DNA of 64,000 nucleotides from Longilinea arvoryzae (GCF_001050235.1 NZ_DF967972.1:3101853-3165852), one strand, 5' to 3'; positions 26,013 to 34,841 are shown, numbered from the stretch's first letter. Notes: a model not told the origin generated them from the letters alone. A program made the numbers and translations.

Positions 26013-26966
26013 ATGGTTCCAGTTCTCATTTTGATTGCAGTCGTCCTCATTGGCGCCATAACCTTGACCGTCATCGGCTTGCGTTCCCCGGATCGGGTCG
26101 ATAATCGCGCTCTTCAAAACCGCCTCGAAGAATTCACCTCCAAAGGCGAATCGGTCGACTTACGCAAGCTGGAACTTTCACAACCCTTTACAGAACGCGT
26201 GATTTATCCTGTCGCGCGCAAGCTGGGTGAATTGGCCATCAAATTCACCCCGCAAAATGCCCTGAATTCGATCTCTCGAAAATTGGAATTGGCCGGCAGC
26301 CCCGCCAAGCTGGATCCGACGATGATTCTGGCAATGCAATTCATTGCCGGCATCGGTTTCGGCGCTTTGATTTCCCTGGTCCTCACACTTGGCCCGACCA
26401 AAATGGCCACCGGGAAGCTTATCCTGATCTCCGGCCTGTTTACTGCGTTGGGTTTCTATTTCCCGCAACTCTGGTTATCCAGTAAAATCAGCAAACGCCA
26501 GGATAGCATTCGCAAAGCCATGCCGGATGCCCTGGATCTCTTGACCATCTGCGTCGAGGCAGGTCTGGGTTTTGATGCCGCCATGGCCAAAGTCAGTGAA
26601 AAATGGCAGACCGAATTGTCCATGGCCTTTGCCCGCGTCATCGCTGAAGTTCAGCTCGGGAAAATTCGACGCGAAGCTCTGCGCGATATGGCAGACCGGA
26701 TCGGTCTTGCGGAAATGACCAGTTTTGTCGCAGCCGTCATCCAGTCGGAACAATTGGGTGTTTCGCTGTCGAAAGTGCTGCGCATCCAATCCGACCAAAT
26801 GCGTATGAAACGCCGCCAACTCGCCGAGGAAAAGGCGCACAAGGTCCCTATCAAGATGCTCGTCCCAATGGTTCTATTGATTTTCCCGGCTTTGATGGTC
26901 GTTCTGCTGACCCCGGCCGCTTTGAGAATGATGCATTCCGGCCTGGGTCAAATGTTCGGCATGTAA
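26013..26966 (+). CDS. tadC: Tad inner-membrane platform protein TadC
   Basis: 317 residues, a second F-domain protein with the same layout as TadB and the core motif MPDALDLLTICVEAGLGFDAAMAKVSEKW. The C-terminal helix contains VLIFPALMVVLLTPAALRM-like hydrophobic sequence. Pairing of TadB and TadC is usual in Tad loci. It is the last recognisable pilus gene here; a prepilin peptidase and pseudopilins (TadE/F) are not in the window. Confidence 0.9.
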   Translation: MVPVLILIAVVLIGAITLTVIGLRSPDRVDNRALQNRLEEFTSKGESVDLRKLELSQPFTERVIYPVARKLGELAIKFTPQNALNSISRKLELAGSPAKLDPTMILAMQFIAGIGFGALISLVLTLGPTKMATGKLILISGLFTALGFYFPQLWLSSKISKRQDSIRKAMPDALDLLTICVEAGLGFDAAMAKVSEKWQTELSMAFARVIAEVQLGKIRREALRDMADRIGLAEMTSFVAAVIQSEQLGVSLSKVLRIQSDQMRMKRRQLAEEKAHKVPIKMLVPMVLLIFPALMVVLLTPAALRMMHSGLGQMFGM

Positions 26967-27019
26967 TCATAAGGAGCCCGGGCATCAAAAAGCCCCCTGC
27001 TTATCTCCTCTACCATTGG

Positions 27020-27739
27020 ATGTGGGAAGCCGTCGATTGGGTTTACCCACCTTATTGCGGCGGGTGTAATCAATTTGGCGAACGATGGTGCGACAATTGC
27101 CAGGCCAGCATCGAAACCCTGCCTGCGGAAATTTGCCCGGTTTGCGGTAATCCGAATCCGGGGGGACGCCTGTGTGGCCGGTGTCTGTCTGAGCCCCCGG
27201 CTTTCACGCAGTTGCGGTCGGCCGTGGTATTCAATGGACCGATCCGAAAAGCCATCCATCGCTTGAAATACGATCGGGATATTGGCCTGGGTGAAGCTTT
27301 GGCGAAACAAATCATCGATCTCGTTGCGATATTGGATTGGCCGTTGGATTGCGTAACCTCCGTGCCATTATCTAATGCACATCTTACAGAACGTGGTTAT
27401 AATCAATCTAACTTATTGGCCAGACCACTGGCATTGGTTCGACAAATTCCTTTCCTGCCGCAGGCGCTAAAACGAACACGAGAGACTCGTACACAGGTGG
27501 GGTTATCGGCAAAAGAAAGAGATATCAACGTTCGGGATGCTTTTTGGGCGAACGCGAACCTGATAAGGAACAAAACGGTCGTCGTAATCGACGACGTGAC
27601 CACAACTGGATCCACTCTTCGGGCTTGTGCAAGTGCGCTCCATGCAGCGGGCGCTTTATCAGTTTACGGGTTAACCCTGGCCAGGGCTGTCTTGCAGGAT
27701 TTTTCATCCGATTCTGCGAGCTTTGCCGGTATTGTATGA
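27020..27739 (+). CDS. comF: ComF family phosphoribosyltransferase-like protein
   Basis: 239 residues from the first canonical start. An N-terminal double zinc ribbon (PPYCGGC, WCDNC, CPVCGNP, LCGRC) precedes a PRTase domain with the PRPP loop VVVIDDVTTTGSTLRACA. ComF takes part in DNA uptake or processing in competent bacteria. There is no ribosome-binding site before this ATG. Instead AGGAG (26972-26976) lies 7 bases before an in-frame ATC codon at 26984, with no stop between, so initiation at ATC would add 12 residues. Adjacency to a pilus locus may be functional, since pili serve DNA uptake. Confidence 0.85.
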   Translation: MWEAVDWVYPPYCGGCNQFGERWCDNCQASIETLPAEICPVCGNPNPGGRLCGRCLSEPPAFTQLRSAVVFNGPIRKAIHRLKYDRDIGLGEALAKQIIDLVAILDWPLDCVTSVPLSNAHLTERGYNQSNLLARPLALVRQIPFLPQALKRTRETRTQVGLSAKERDINVRDAFWANANLIRNKTVVVIDDVTTTGSTLRACASALHAAGALSVYGLTLARAVLQDFSSDSASFAGIV

Positions 27740-27784
27740 AGTCAGGGAACCTTTTCGTATCTACCCACTTTTCAGGAGGGACCT

Positions 27785-28345
27785 ATGGCACTCAAAATTG
27801 ACGTCTATGCCAGAAATTTGGAAGTAACTGACCGCATCAACGAGTATGTCCAGAAGAAGGTCTCGAAACTCGATCGCTTTATTAGCGATGCTGAGGATAC
27901 ACGCGTTGATCTGGCGTACGTCAAAGCCGCTCGAAGCGCAGCGGACCGGCAGGTCGCTCAAATCACAATCCGCGGCAAAGGTTTCATCCTCCGCACCGAA
28001 GAAAGCGCGGATGATATCTTTGCAGCCATTGATGCTGCTGTCGATAAAATGCAACGGCAGATCGAGCGATTGAAGGGAAAGCGCAATCGGGGTCGCGGAG
28101 ATGGCACACCTGCCTCAGAGGTTGTGAAAGAAACATCTGCCGTCGAGGAGGAATTCGTCCCCGTCATTGCCCGGCGCAAGAAATTCGACCTGATTCCGAT
28201 GGATGAACTCGAAGCCATCGAACAGATGAAATTGTTGCAGCATGATAATTTCTTCGTTTTCTTCAATGCGGCAACCGATTCCATCAATGTTCTCTACCGC
28301 CGGGTGGATGGCTCTTACGGTTTGATCGAACCTCAGCTTCGCTGA
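27785..28345 (+). CDS. hpf: Ribosome hibernation-promoting factor, long form
   Basis: 186 residues. The N-terminal S30AE domain (residues 1-95) binds the 30S decoding site. A Gly/Arg/Glu-rich linker leads to a C-terminal domain (about 125-186: ARRKKFDLIPMDELEAIEQM...) that dimerises ribosomes into 100S particles, as in long HPFs of Gram-positive bacteria. AGGAGG is 6 bases before the ATG. A strong terminator follows. Confidence 0.94.
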   Translation: MALKIDVYARNLEVTDRINEYVQKKVSKLDRFISDAEDTRVDLAYVKAARSAADRQVAQITIRGKGFILRTEESADDIFAAIDAAVDKMQRQIERLKGKRNRGRGDGTPASEVVKETSAVEEEFVPVIARRKKFDLIPMDELEAIEQMKLLQHDNFFVFFNAATDSINVLYRRVDGSYGLIEPQLR

Positions 28346-28367
28346 GACGCTGTGGAGGGTAAACCAG

Positions 28368-28397
28368 ACTGCCGGGTATCAACCCGGCAGTTTTTTT
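28368..28397 (+). terminator. Terminator of hpf
   Basis: A 10-bp stem (28368-28377 with 28382-28391) with a 4-base loop is followed by T7 (28391-28397). Confidence 0.95.
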
Positions 28398-28408
28398 CTA
28401 AGCTTGCC

Positions 28409-28437
28409 TTGTCACACGCAATACATCGCGCTATAAT
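28409..28437 (+). promoter_or_regulatory. Promoter of efp
   Basis: TTGTCA (28409-28414), 17 bases, TATAAT (28432-28437), about 40 bases before the efp start. Confidence 0.75.
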
Positions 28438-28479
28438 TCAGCGGATTTATTCCCAAAACCAAAAAGAAGGCTGTTTGTT

Positions 28480-29037
28480 ATGATTGATGTAAATGAACTA
28501 CGGAAAGGCGTAACTTTCGAACTCGACGGGAACCTGTACAAGGTTCTTGAATACTATTTCAACAAACCGGGGCGCGGCAATGCCACCATTCGGGTAAAAG
28601 CCCGCAATTTGCGCACTGGCTCCACGATCGAAAAGACTTTCATCTCGGGCAACCAGGTTGCCGAGGCTCGCCTCGACTTCCATAATTCGACCTATCTGTA
28701 TACCGACGGCGATACCTATTACTTCATGGATATCGAGACCTTCGAGCAGTACGGCATTTCTTCCCATGTTTTGGGTGAAGCAGCCGGGTACCTCAAGGAA
28801 GAGCTTCAGGTGAAACTGACATTCTATAACAATGAAGCCATCGATATCGAACTGCCGACCTCCGTGGATTTGAAAGTCACCGAAGCTGAAATGGCCGTCA
28901 AGGGCGACACCGCCACTGGCGTCACAAAAAAGGTGACGGTTGAAACCGGCACGAAAGTCGATGTACCTTATTTCGTTAAAGAAGGCGATACCATCCGCGT
29001 CGATACCCGCACCGGCGCTTACGTCACCCGTGTATAA
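28480..29037 (+). CDS. efp: Elongation factor P
   Basis: 185 residues with three OB-like domains. It relieves ribosome stalling at polyproline. The tip of domain I, normally a modified Lys (or rhamnosylated Arg), reads NKPGRGNATIR, placing Arg at position 32. Arg is typical of the EarP-rhamnosylated subclass, but here it sits in the PGxG loop of the lysine class. No modification gene is adjacent. Own promoter and spacing suggest a monocistronic gene. Confidence 0.95.
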   Translation: MIDVNELRKGVTFELDGNLYKVLEYYFNKPGRGNATIRVKARNLRTGSTIEKTFISGNQVAEARLDFHNSTYLYTDGDTYYFMDIETFEQYGISSHVLGEAAGYLKEELQVKLTFYNNEAIDIELPTSVDLKVTEAEMAVKGDTATGVTKKVTVETGTKVDVPYFVKEGDTIRVDTRTGAYVTRV

Positions 29038-29135
29038 TGAGATTGGTCTCATCCGACATTTTTTCTGTATACAATCCCATCAGCAAAAGGCCTGCCTCTT
29101 CTGAGCGTAGGCTTTTTCATATTAGCGAGGTCTGA

Positions 29136-29471
29136 ATGCGAACGCCAGCCGGTTTCGAATGCCGATACTTCTACGGAAATTATTTCCGCGGGCGCAACAC
29201 GGAAGAGTGCCGGTTGATTGGGAATGCAGCGCCTCCCCACCATTGGACCCGGGATCTGTGTAAAAAGTGCCCGGTCCCCGAGATCATCCGCGCGAATGCC
29301 TGCCCCAACCTAATTCTCGATGGGAAAGTGTCCGGCGGTTTCCTGGGCCTGTTTCGCCGGGTTCAGGTAACCGCGTACTGCACCCGGGCTGAAAAAGCGG
29401 TCGAAGAGCCGGAAGTGGGTTGCGGACTGTGCCATCCACTGGACTCAATATTTACGGATAAAAAAGAATGA
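29136..29471 (+). CDS. Cys-rich hypothetical protein
   Basis: 111 residues, not recognised. It has eight cysteines at 9, 25, 42, 45, 56, 82, 96 and 99, including two CxxC pairs (LCKKC, GCGLC), and a His-His at 35-36. A bound metal (zinc or Fe-S) is a reasonable inference. No signal peptide is seen. The stop overlaps the next ATG by four bases (ATGA), so it is coupled to the HAD-DinB gene. No strong Shine-Dalgarno is visible; GCGAGG lies about 9 bases before the ATG. Confidence 0.78.
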   Translation: MRTPAGFECRYFYGNYFRGRNTEECRLIGNAAPPHHWTRDLCKKCPVPEIIRANACPNLILDGKVSGGFLGLFRRVQVTAYCTRAEKAVEEPEVGCGLCHPLDSIFTDKKE

Positions 29472-30658
29472 GCCTGACAGTATTACTCGACATGGATGAC
29501 ACACTGCTCACGAATGAGATGGAGCGTTTTCTACCGGCTTATCTCCAGGAATTGAGCAGTCATCTTCAAAATCGCGTTCCCCAGGATCGAATGATCCAAT
29601 TCCTGCTGGCCGGGACCAAGGCAATGGTGCAAAACCAGTTGCCGGGAAAAACCCTCGAACAGGCTTTTGATGAAGTATTTTACCCGGGAATAGGTTGCGC
29701 GAAAAATGAGCTTTCTGCGCAACTCGCCGATTTTTATGCAAACGCTTATCCAGCCCTGAAATCGGTCACGAGCGTCCGGCCGGATGCCGTTGAATTCGTC
29801 GAATGGGCGTTTTCTCAGGGTTATCGGATCGCGATTGCCACCAATCCGCTATTTCCGAAAACCGCCATCGAGCAGCGTCTGGCTTGGGCAGGTCTGCCCG
29901 TGACGAAATATCCTTTCGCGCTGGTGACCTCTTTCGAGACTTTCCATTTCGCCAAACCCAACCCGGCTTATTTCGCTGAAATTCTGGGCCAATTGGAATG
30001 GCCGGAAGGTCCCGCGGTAATGGTCGGGAACAGCCTGAAAGAGGATATCCAACCCGCTCAGGCGCTAGGAATTTCAACCTTCCACCTTCAGGTCGAAGCC
30101 TCGCAGAACGGCGCGAACGCCGGTAACTTTTCGCAGTTGAAAACCTGGTTGAAGAAAGTAGCCAAGAGCCAGCCCACCCAACCGCAGACTCCCCAGGCAT
30201 TGACTGCCTTGCTGAGCAGCGCTCCCGCCGCGCTCCAAACGCTTTCCGCCGGGTTGGACACAAATCGGTGGAACCAGAGGCCGAAGGAAAATGAATGGTC
30301 ATTGGGAGAGATCTTCTGCCACCTTCGAGATGTGGATATCGAGGTCACGATCCCGCGCACCCAACGAATTCAACACGAAGACACGCCCTTTATTACCGCG
30401 GAAGTGACCGATGTCTGGGCGGAAAAGCGCCACTACCTTCAGGAAAATCCGATCCGCGCATTGGAGGATTTTACCCAGGCGCGCACTCGATTGTTACTTC
30501 AATTGCAGCAATTAGGTGCGGCCGACTGGTCTCGCCCGGCGCGGCATGCCATTTTCGGACCGACGACGTTGGGCGAACTGCTTGCATTCACCATCACGCA
30601 CGACCAAAATCATATCCGGCAGGTCGCGAAAACCATGCGTTGGTTGAAGGGTGAATAA
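29468..30658 (+). CDS. HAD hydrolase - DinB-like fusion
   Basis: 396 residues. Residues 1 to about 225 are a HAD-superfamily phosphatase: motif I LLDMDDTLL, motif II ATNPLF, motif III/IV around AKPNPAYF and VMVGNSLKEDIQPA. After a Gln/Pro/Thr-rich linker (about 235-250), residues 255-396 match a DinB-like four-helix domain (NRWNQRPKENEWSLGEIFCHL ... HDQNHIRQV), with histidines near residues 281, 378 and 382 that could bind a divalent metal. DinB-like domains occur in thiol-dependent transferases and damage-inducible proteins. The joint function is unknown. Confidence 0.82.
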   Translation: MSLTVLLDMDDTLLTNEMERFLPAYLQELSSHLQNRVPQDRMIQFLLAGTKAMVQNQLPGKTLEQAFDEVFYPGIGCAKNELSAQLADFYANAYPALKSVTSVRPDAVEFVEWAFSQGYRIAIATNPLFPKTAIEQRLAWAGLPVTKYPFALVTSFETFHFAKPNPAYFAEILGQLEWPEGPAVMVGNSLKEDIQPAQALGISTFHLQVEASQNGANAGNFSQLKTWLKKVAKSQPTQPQTPQALTALLSSAPAALQTLSAGLDTNRWNQRPKENEWSLGEIFCHLRDVDIEVTIPRTQRIQHEDTPFITAEVTDVWAEKRHYLQENPIRALEDFTQARTRLLLQLQQLGAADWSRPARHAIFGPTTLGELLAFTITHDQNHIRQVAKTMRWLKGE

Positions 30659-30695
30659 TCTATACGCAATCAAGGCGGGGTTCCTGGCAAAGATT

Positions 30696-30718
30696 CTCTT
30701 ATTTTTCATAAGAGTTTT
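30696..30718 (+). terminator. Weak terminator-like hairpin
   Basis: A 7-bp A/T-rich stem (30696-30702 with 30708-30714) is followed by TTTT, between the HAD-DinB gene and ftsH. Confidence 0.45.
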
Positions 30719-30768
30719 ATTAATTATTCCCCAACCCGTGAAAAAAACTGGTTTATGATTCTTAAGAT

Positions 30769-30777
30769 TGGTATAAT
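30769..30777 (+). promoter_or_regulatory. Extended -10 promoter of ftsH
   Basis: TGG-TATAAT, a perfect extended -10, about 65 bases before the ftsH start. No good -35. Confidence 0.6.
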
Positions 30778-30841
30778 TCTAAGAGAGAATATGTACTGAT
30801 GCAGCCTGTTTAGATCCTGCATCGTTCATTTGGAGGTATTT

Positions 30842-32710
30842 GTGAATTCGAGAAATCAATCCTACGTTGTTTACCTCCTGCTGTTTATCGCCATCATCGT
30901 GCTGGTGGTTTACAGTGTGGGTCAACGAACGACGACCGAGAGCTTAACCCTCAACCAGGTGGCCGGTGACATCAAGAGTGGCACCGTCGCGAAAATTGAG
31001 GAAAACGAAGACAATCTGGTCATCACCTACCGCGATGGAACGATGGGTGAATCGACCAAGGAACAAAACGCCACTCTGGTTCAACAGCTACTCGATCTGG
31101 GCGTTACCCAGCAGCAGTTGGCCTATGAAAATATCCACATCATCATTCGACCGCCAAGCGCCTGGGTGGGTGTTTTAACCGCCCTGGGATATATCCTGCC
31201 CTTCATCCTGCTGGCAGGAGCTTTCTTCTTTATCTTCCGCCAGGCTCAGGGTAGCAATAATGCCGCCATGTCTTTCGGCAAGTCCCGCGCCCGAATGTTT
31301 ACCGGAGATCATCCCACGGTAACGTTCGTCGATGTGGCAGGGGTGGAAGAAGCCAAAGAAGAACTCAAGGAAGTGGTGGAATTTTTGCGCGAGCCGCAAA
31401 AATTCATCAGTCTTGGAGCGCGAATTCCGAAGGGCGTCCTGCTGGTCGGACCTCCCGGAACCGGCAAGACACTCCTTGCCAAAGCCGTTTCCGGTGAAGC
31501 CGGCGTGCCCTTCTTCTCGATCTCGGGTTCGGAATTCGTTGAAATGTTCGTCGGCGTCGGCGCGAGCCGGGTGCGCGATCTGTTCGACCAGGCCAAACGT
31601 CATTCGCCCTGCATCGTATTCGTCGATGAAATCGATGCGGTTGGCCGCCAGCGCGGTGCCGGCCTGGGCGGAAGCCACGACGAACGCGAGCAGACCCTCA
31701 ACCAGATGCTGGTCGAGATGGACGGTTTCGATACCGATACCAACATCATCATTATGGCTGCCACGAACCGCCCCGACATTCTCGATCCGGCCCTGTTACG
31801 CCCCGGTCGTTTCGACCGCCGTGTAACCCTGGATCGCCCGGATGTACGCGGCCGTGAAGCCATTCTTAAGGTACATGTCAAGGGCAAACCCCTGGCGCCC
31901 GAGGTCAACCTGGACGTCATTGCCCGTTCGACGCCTGGCTTCGTCGGTGCTGACCTTGAAAACCTGGTCAATGAAGCCGCCATTCTGGCCGCCCGACGGA
32001 ATAAGAAGGTCATCACGCAGAGCGAGTTCGAAGAAGCCATCGAACGCGTGATTGCCGGCCCCGAACGCAAGAGTCGCCTCATCAATGCGGACGAAAAGCG
32101 CATCATCGCTTACCATGAAGCGGGTCATGCCGTAGTGATGAACGCAATCCCCGAGTCCGATCCAGTGCAGAAGGTTTCGATCATTCCGCGCGGTATGGCG
32201 GGTGGATATACGCTAGCGCTGCCCACGGAAGATCGCATGCTGATGCCAAAGAAGAAACTCATTGCCGAAATGATTGGCTTGATGGGCGGGCGCGCCGCTG
32301 AAGAGGCCGTCTTCGACGACATCACCTCAGGTGCATCCAATGACATCGAACGCGTCACACAACTGGCCCGCCAGATGGTTACCCGCCTGGGTATGAGCGA
32401 CTCGATGGGCCCCATGGTCTACGGCCAAAAGGAAGAGCTGATCTTCCTGGGACGCGAGATCTCGGAACAGCGGGATTATTCGGAAGCAGTGGCGGAACAG
32501 ATCGACGCGGAAGTTCACAAACTGGTCGCCGATGCTTATGAAAAAGCTCGCGCCATCCTGCAGAAATACCGGAACGAGCTGAATGAAGTCGCAACCCGTT
32601 TGTTGGAAGTGGAGACTCTCTCGCGGGATGAGTTCGAGAAGATCTTTCCGCCCCCCAATCCAAAACGCACCGGAATCCCGATGCTAAACGGGAACAACGG
32701 AGCTCATTAA
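30842..32710 (+). CDS. ftsH: ATP-dependent zinc metalloprotease FtsH
   Basis: 622 residues. Two N-terminal membrane helices (about residues 8-27 and 110-135) flank a small external domain. The AAA domain has Walker [13 protein letters not shown], Walker [16 protein letters not shown] and the second region of homology [18 protein letters not shown]. The protease domain has the zinc motif YHEAGHAVV. It degrades misfolded membrane proteins and selected regulators. A TTG at 30830 is in frame, but GGAGG overlaps it; the GTG at 30842 has correct spacing. Confidence 0.97.
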   Translation: MNSRNQSYVVYLLLFIAIIVLVVYSVGQRTTTESLTLNQVAGDIKSGTVAKIEENEDNLVITYRDGTMGESTKEQNATLVQQLLDLGVTQQQLAYENIHIIIRPPSAWVGVLTALGYILPFILLAGAFFFIFRQAQGSNNAAMSFGKSRARMFTGDHPTVTFVDVAGVEEAKEELKEVVEFLREPQKFISLGARIPKGVLLVGPPGTGKTLLAKAVSGEAGVPFFSISGSEFVEMFVGVGASRVRDLFDQAKRHSPCIVFVDEIDAVGRQRGAGLGGSHDEREQTLNQMLVEMDGFDTDTNIIIMAATNRPDILDPALLRPGRFDRRVTLDRPDVRGREAILKVHVKGKPLAPEVNLDVIARSTPGFVGADLENLVNEAAILAARRNKKVITQSEFEEAIERVIAGPERKSRLINADEKRIIAYHEAGHAVVMNAIPESDPVQKVSIIPRGMAGGYTLALPTEDRMLMPKKKLIAEMIGLMGGRAAEEAVFDDITSGASNDIERVTQLARQMVTRLGMSDSMGPMVYGQKEELIFLGREISEQRDYSEAVAEQIDAEVHKLVADAYEKARAILQKYRNELNEVATRLLEVETLSRDEFEKIFPPPNPKRTGIPMLNGNNGAH

Positions 32711-32721
32711 GACAGACAACC

Positions 32722-32751
32722 AAAAAGAGAGCGAGAAATCGCTCTCTTTTT
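32722..32751. terminator. Bidirectional terminator between ftsH and miaA
   Basis: A 13-bp stem (32722-32734 with 32739-32751) with a GAAA tetraloop. The outer A/T pairs provide A- and T-runs for both strands. Confidence 0.92.
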
Positions 32752-32753
32752 AT

Positions 32754-33713
32754 TCATTCCTCCGTCCGGCTCCGGGGCAACCACCCCTGCCCCGATTGGA
32801 TCAATGTGATCATTTGCGGCAGGCAGTCCTCGGCCGCATTGAACCAATGAATATCCGGATCGGTTTCCTTGAACCAGTTGGCCTGGCGGCGGACGAACTG
32901 GTGGGTCAGGCTTTTCATTTCCGTAACCGCCTCATCCAGTGTCATTTTTCCCTGCACGACGTCCGTCATTTCGCGGTAGCCAATGGCGGACATGGAGGGC
33001 AGGTCAGCCGAATAACCTTTCGCCAGCAATCCGCGCACCTCATCCAACATGCCATCCTTCAGCATAGCTTCGATGCGCGCATCCACCCGCGCATAAATCT
33101 CAGCCCGCGGCCTTTTCAACCCCAGCATCAAAAGAGAGAAAGGCGATCCACCTTTCGTGCGCTGCTCGTCGAAGCGCCTGCCGGTGTTGAAGATCACCTC
33201 CAGGGCGCGGATCGTGCGGCGTACATTTCCCGGCAAAATGCGTCCGGCTGCGACTGGATCGATCAACGCCAGGCGGCGATGCATTTCATCCGGACCTATT
33301 TCAACCGCCCATTTTTCCAGCGCCTGGCGCAGACGCGGGTCAGGCTGCTGAGCGGGAATCTGCCAGCCTTCGATCACCGCGCGCACATACTGCCCCGTGC
33401 CGCCAACCAGAAGCGGCAGTTTATTGCGCGAATGGATATCCCGGATGGCTTCCTGCGCAGCCCGCTGGAAAACCGCCAGGCTCCAGGTCTCATCCGGATC
33501 GCATACATCGATCAGGTGATGAGGTACGCGCAGCATTTCGGCCCGGGTCGGTTTGGCCGTACCGATATCCATTCCGCGGTAAAACAGGCGCGAATCGGCT
33601 GATATGATCTCGCCATTCAGCGCTTCTGCCAGGCGAATCGATAATTCGGTTTTCCCGACCGCGGTCGGGCCAAGGATGACGATCAACGGATCGGGAAAGT
33701 TACACCACTGCAT
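32754..33713 (-). CDS. miaA: tRNA dimethylallyltransferase
   Basis: 319 residues. It adds the isopentenyl group to A37 of tRNAs reading UNN codons. Motifs are the P-loop LGPTAVGKTELS, the substrate loop DSRLFYRGMDIGTAKP, PLLVGGTGQYVRA and, towards the C-terminus, AIGYREM followed by RQANWFK. A frame extension to 33773 exists, but the ATG at 33713 gives the family N-terminus. It lies inside the end of yraN (14-base overlap), with a poor Shine-Dalgarno, suggesting coupled translation. Its substrate DMAPP comes from pathways such as that of fni at 13789-14832. Confidence 0.94.
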   Translation of the reverse strand: MQWCNFPDPLIVILGPTAVGKTELSIRLAEALNGEIISADSRLFYRGMDIGTAKPTRAEMLRVPHHLIDVCDPDETWSLAVFQRAAQEAIRDIHSRNKLPLLVGGTGQYVRAVIEGWQIPAQQPDPRLRQALEKWAVEIGPDEMHRRLALIDPVAAGRILPGNVRRTIRALEVIFNTGRRFDEQRTKGGSPFSLLMLGLKRPRAEIYARVDARIEAMLKDGMLDEVRGLLAKGYSADLPSMSAIGYREMTDVVQGKMTLDEAVTEMKSLTHQFVRRQANWFKETDPDIHWFNAAEDCLPQMITLIQSGQGWLPRSRTEE

Positions 33714-34071
33714 TTTGAAACCATTCGATTTCAGGATCGGCTTGAGATGGCTTTCCACGAATGGCAACGACATCGATCCGCCAGGTATCCGGCAGGGTAT
33801 TGCGCTCCTGCAAGTAGGCTTCTGCGGAGTGAATCATGTGCTCGCGTTTGCGAACGGTAATGGCTTCTTCCGGTAAGCCGAAAGCGGCGGTGGTTCGCGT
33901 CTTGACTTCCACAAATACGATATCTTCGCCGTCCATCATGACCAGGTCGATCTCGCCATACGGAGTGTGCGCGTTTCGTTCGACCAGCTTCAACTGGCGC
34001 GCCTCCAGATAGCGGACGGCGATATCCTCACCCCACCTGCCGACGCGTTGCCTGTGTGTTTTCTCAACCAT
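33700..34071 (-). CDS. yraN: YraN family (UPF0102) endonuclease-like protein
   Basis: 123 residues. A compact Holliday-resolvase/PD-(D/E)xK-like fold: GEIDLVMMDGEDIVFVEVKTR gives the E-x-D and E-x-K catalytic set. The cellular role of YraN is not established; nuclease activity is implied by the fold. A GTG at 34089 is in frame, but a TATAAT overlaps that region, so the ATG at 34071 is preferred. First gene of yraN-miaA. Confidence 0.88.
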   Translation of the reverse strand: MVEKTHRQRVGRWGEDIAVRYLEARQLKLVERNAHTPYGEIDLVMMDGEDIVFVEVKTRTTAAFGLPEEAITVRKREHMIHSAEAYLQERNTLPDTWRIDVVAIRGKPSQADPEIEWFQNAVV

Positions 34072-34159
34072 TGCGTTCTCATTATACACGCACTTCGGAA
34101 GCCCTATCCTTTCGAGATATGGCTACACGACGTATTATCGAACGTGCCGCAAACCATGC

Positions 34160-34165
34160 TACACT
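34160..34165 (+). promoter_or_regulatory. Candidate extended -10 before the secreted hypothetical gene
   Basis: TACACT preceded by TGC (34157-34159), 29 bases before the ATG at 34195. Weak -35. Confidence 0.35.
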
Positions 34166-34194
34166 TTACCCATCCAATTCTTCCGAGCCAAAGC

Positions 34195-34740
34195 ATGGCT
34201 AAACGAAACCTGTCGATCACCTTCTTTATCCTGCTGATTTTCGCCCTGGCCTCCGTTGCAATGCGAGACTCCGTGCGCTGCTCCGATCCGGCTGGTTGTA
34301 TTCAGGTCGGCCCCGAAAGGCCGCTCGAAATCGGGGTTCTGGTTTCACCGCCGGGCGTGAATTGCCCGACTGTCGGCCCCGAGGTCGAAAATCTGGAAAC
34401 GCTGGCCGCGAATATAGCCAGGCAGAAAAACATTCCCCTGACAATCGTCAAAGAGGAAACCGGTTTTAGCCTGGCCTCCAGCCAACAGACGTTGGCCCGT
34501 TTGTTGAGCCGTTCGAACCTGGCCGCCGTCTGGGTTCAGGATTGCCAGTTCGGCGATCATGCTTCTCTTCAAAAACTCATCGCGGATGCCAGGATAGACG
34601 CCTGGTTTCTCGACTCCCTTGACCCAAAATCCGAACTCGAAAACAAAGTGAATGGGTTGGTCGGCCGGATCCGTTCCGGGCGAACGGGTCCTTCCAATCG
34701 CTTTCTCATCGGCCGTTCATGGCTCCGAGAAGAAGAGTAG
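34195..34740 (+). CDS. Secreted or membrane-anchored hypothetical protein
   Basis: 181 residues. A basic N-terminus and hydrophobic stretch (about residues 8-23) form a signal peptide or anchor. The rest has an alternating strand/helix pattern (LEIGVLVSPPG ... LAAVWVQDCQFG ... IDAWFLDSLDP) that hints at part of a periplasmic-binding-protein-like fold, but it is much shorter than such proteins. I do not recognise a family. The frame is open further upstream; 34195 was chosen for the signal peptide. No clear Shine-Dalgarno. Confidence 0.65.
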   Translation: MAKRNLSITFFILLIFALASVAMRDSVRCSDPAGCIQVGPERPLEIGVLVSPPGVNCPTVGPEVENLETLAANIARQKNIPLTIVKEETGFSLASSQQTLARLLSRSNLAAVWVQDCQFGDHASLQKLIADARIDAWFLDSLDPKSELENKVNGLVGRIRSGRTGPSNRFLIGRSWLREEE

Positions 34741-34810
34741 AGGATCTTTCATCTCTTGCGGTTATTTTCAAAATTCCCCACGACCACGGGCGATGAGGGT
34801 TTCGGTTCCC

Positions 34811-34819
34811 TGATACAAT
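34811..34819 (+). promoter_or_regulatory. Candidate extended -10 promoter of cinA
   Basis: TGA-TACAAT, 22 bases before the cinA ATG, which has its own GGGAGG. Confidence 0.45.
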
Positions 34820-34841
34820 AGACGTAATTCTGGGAGGCCTT

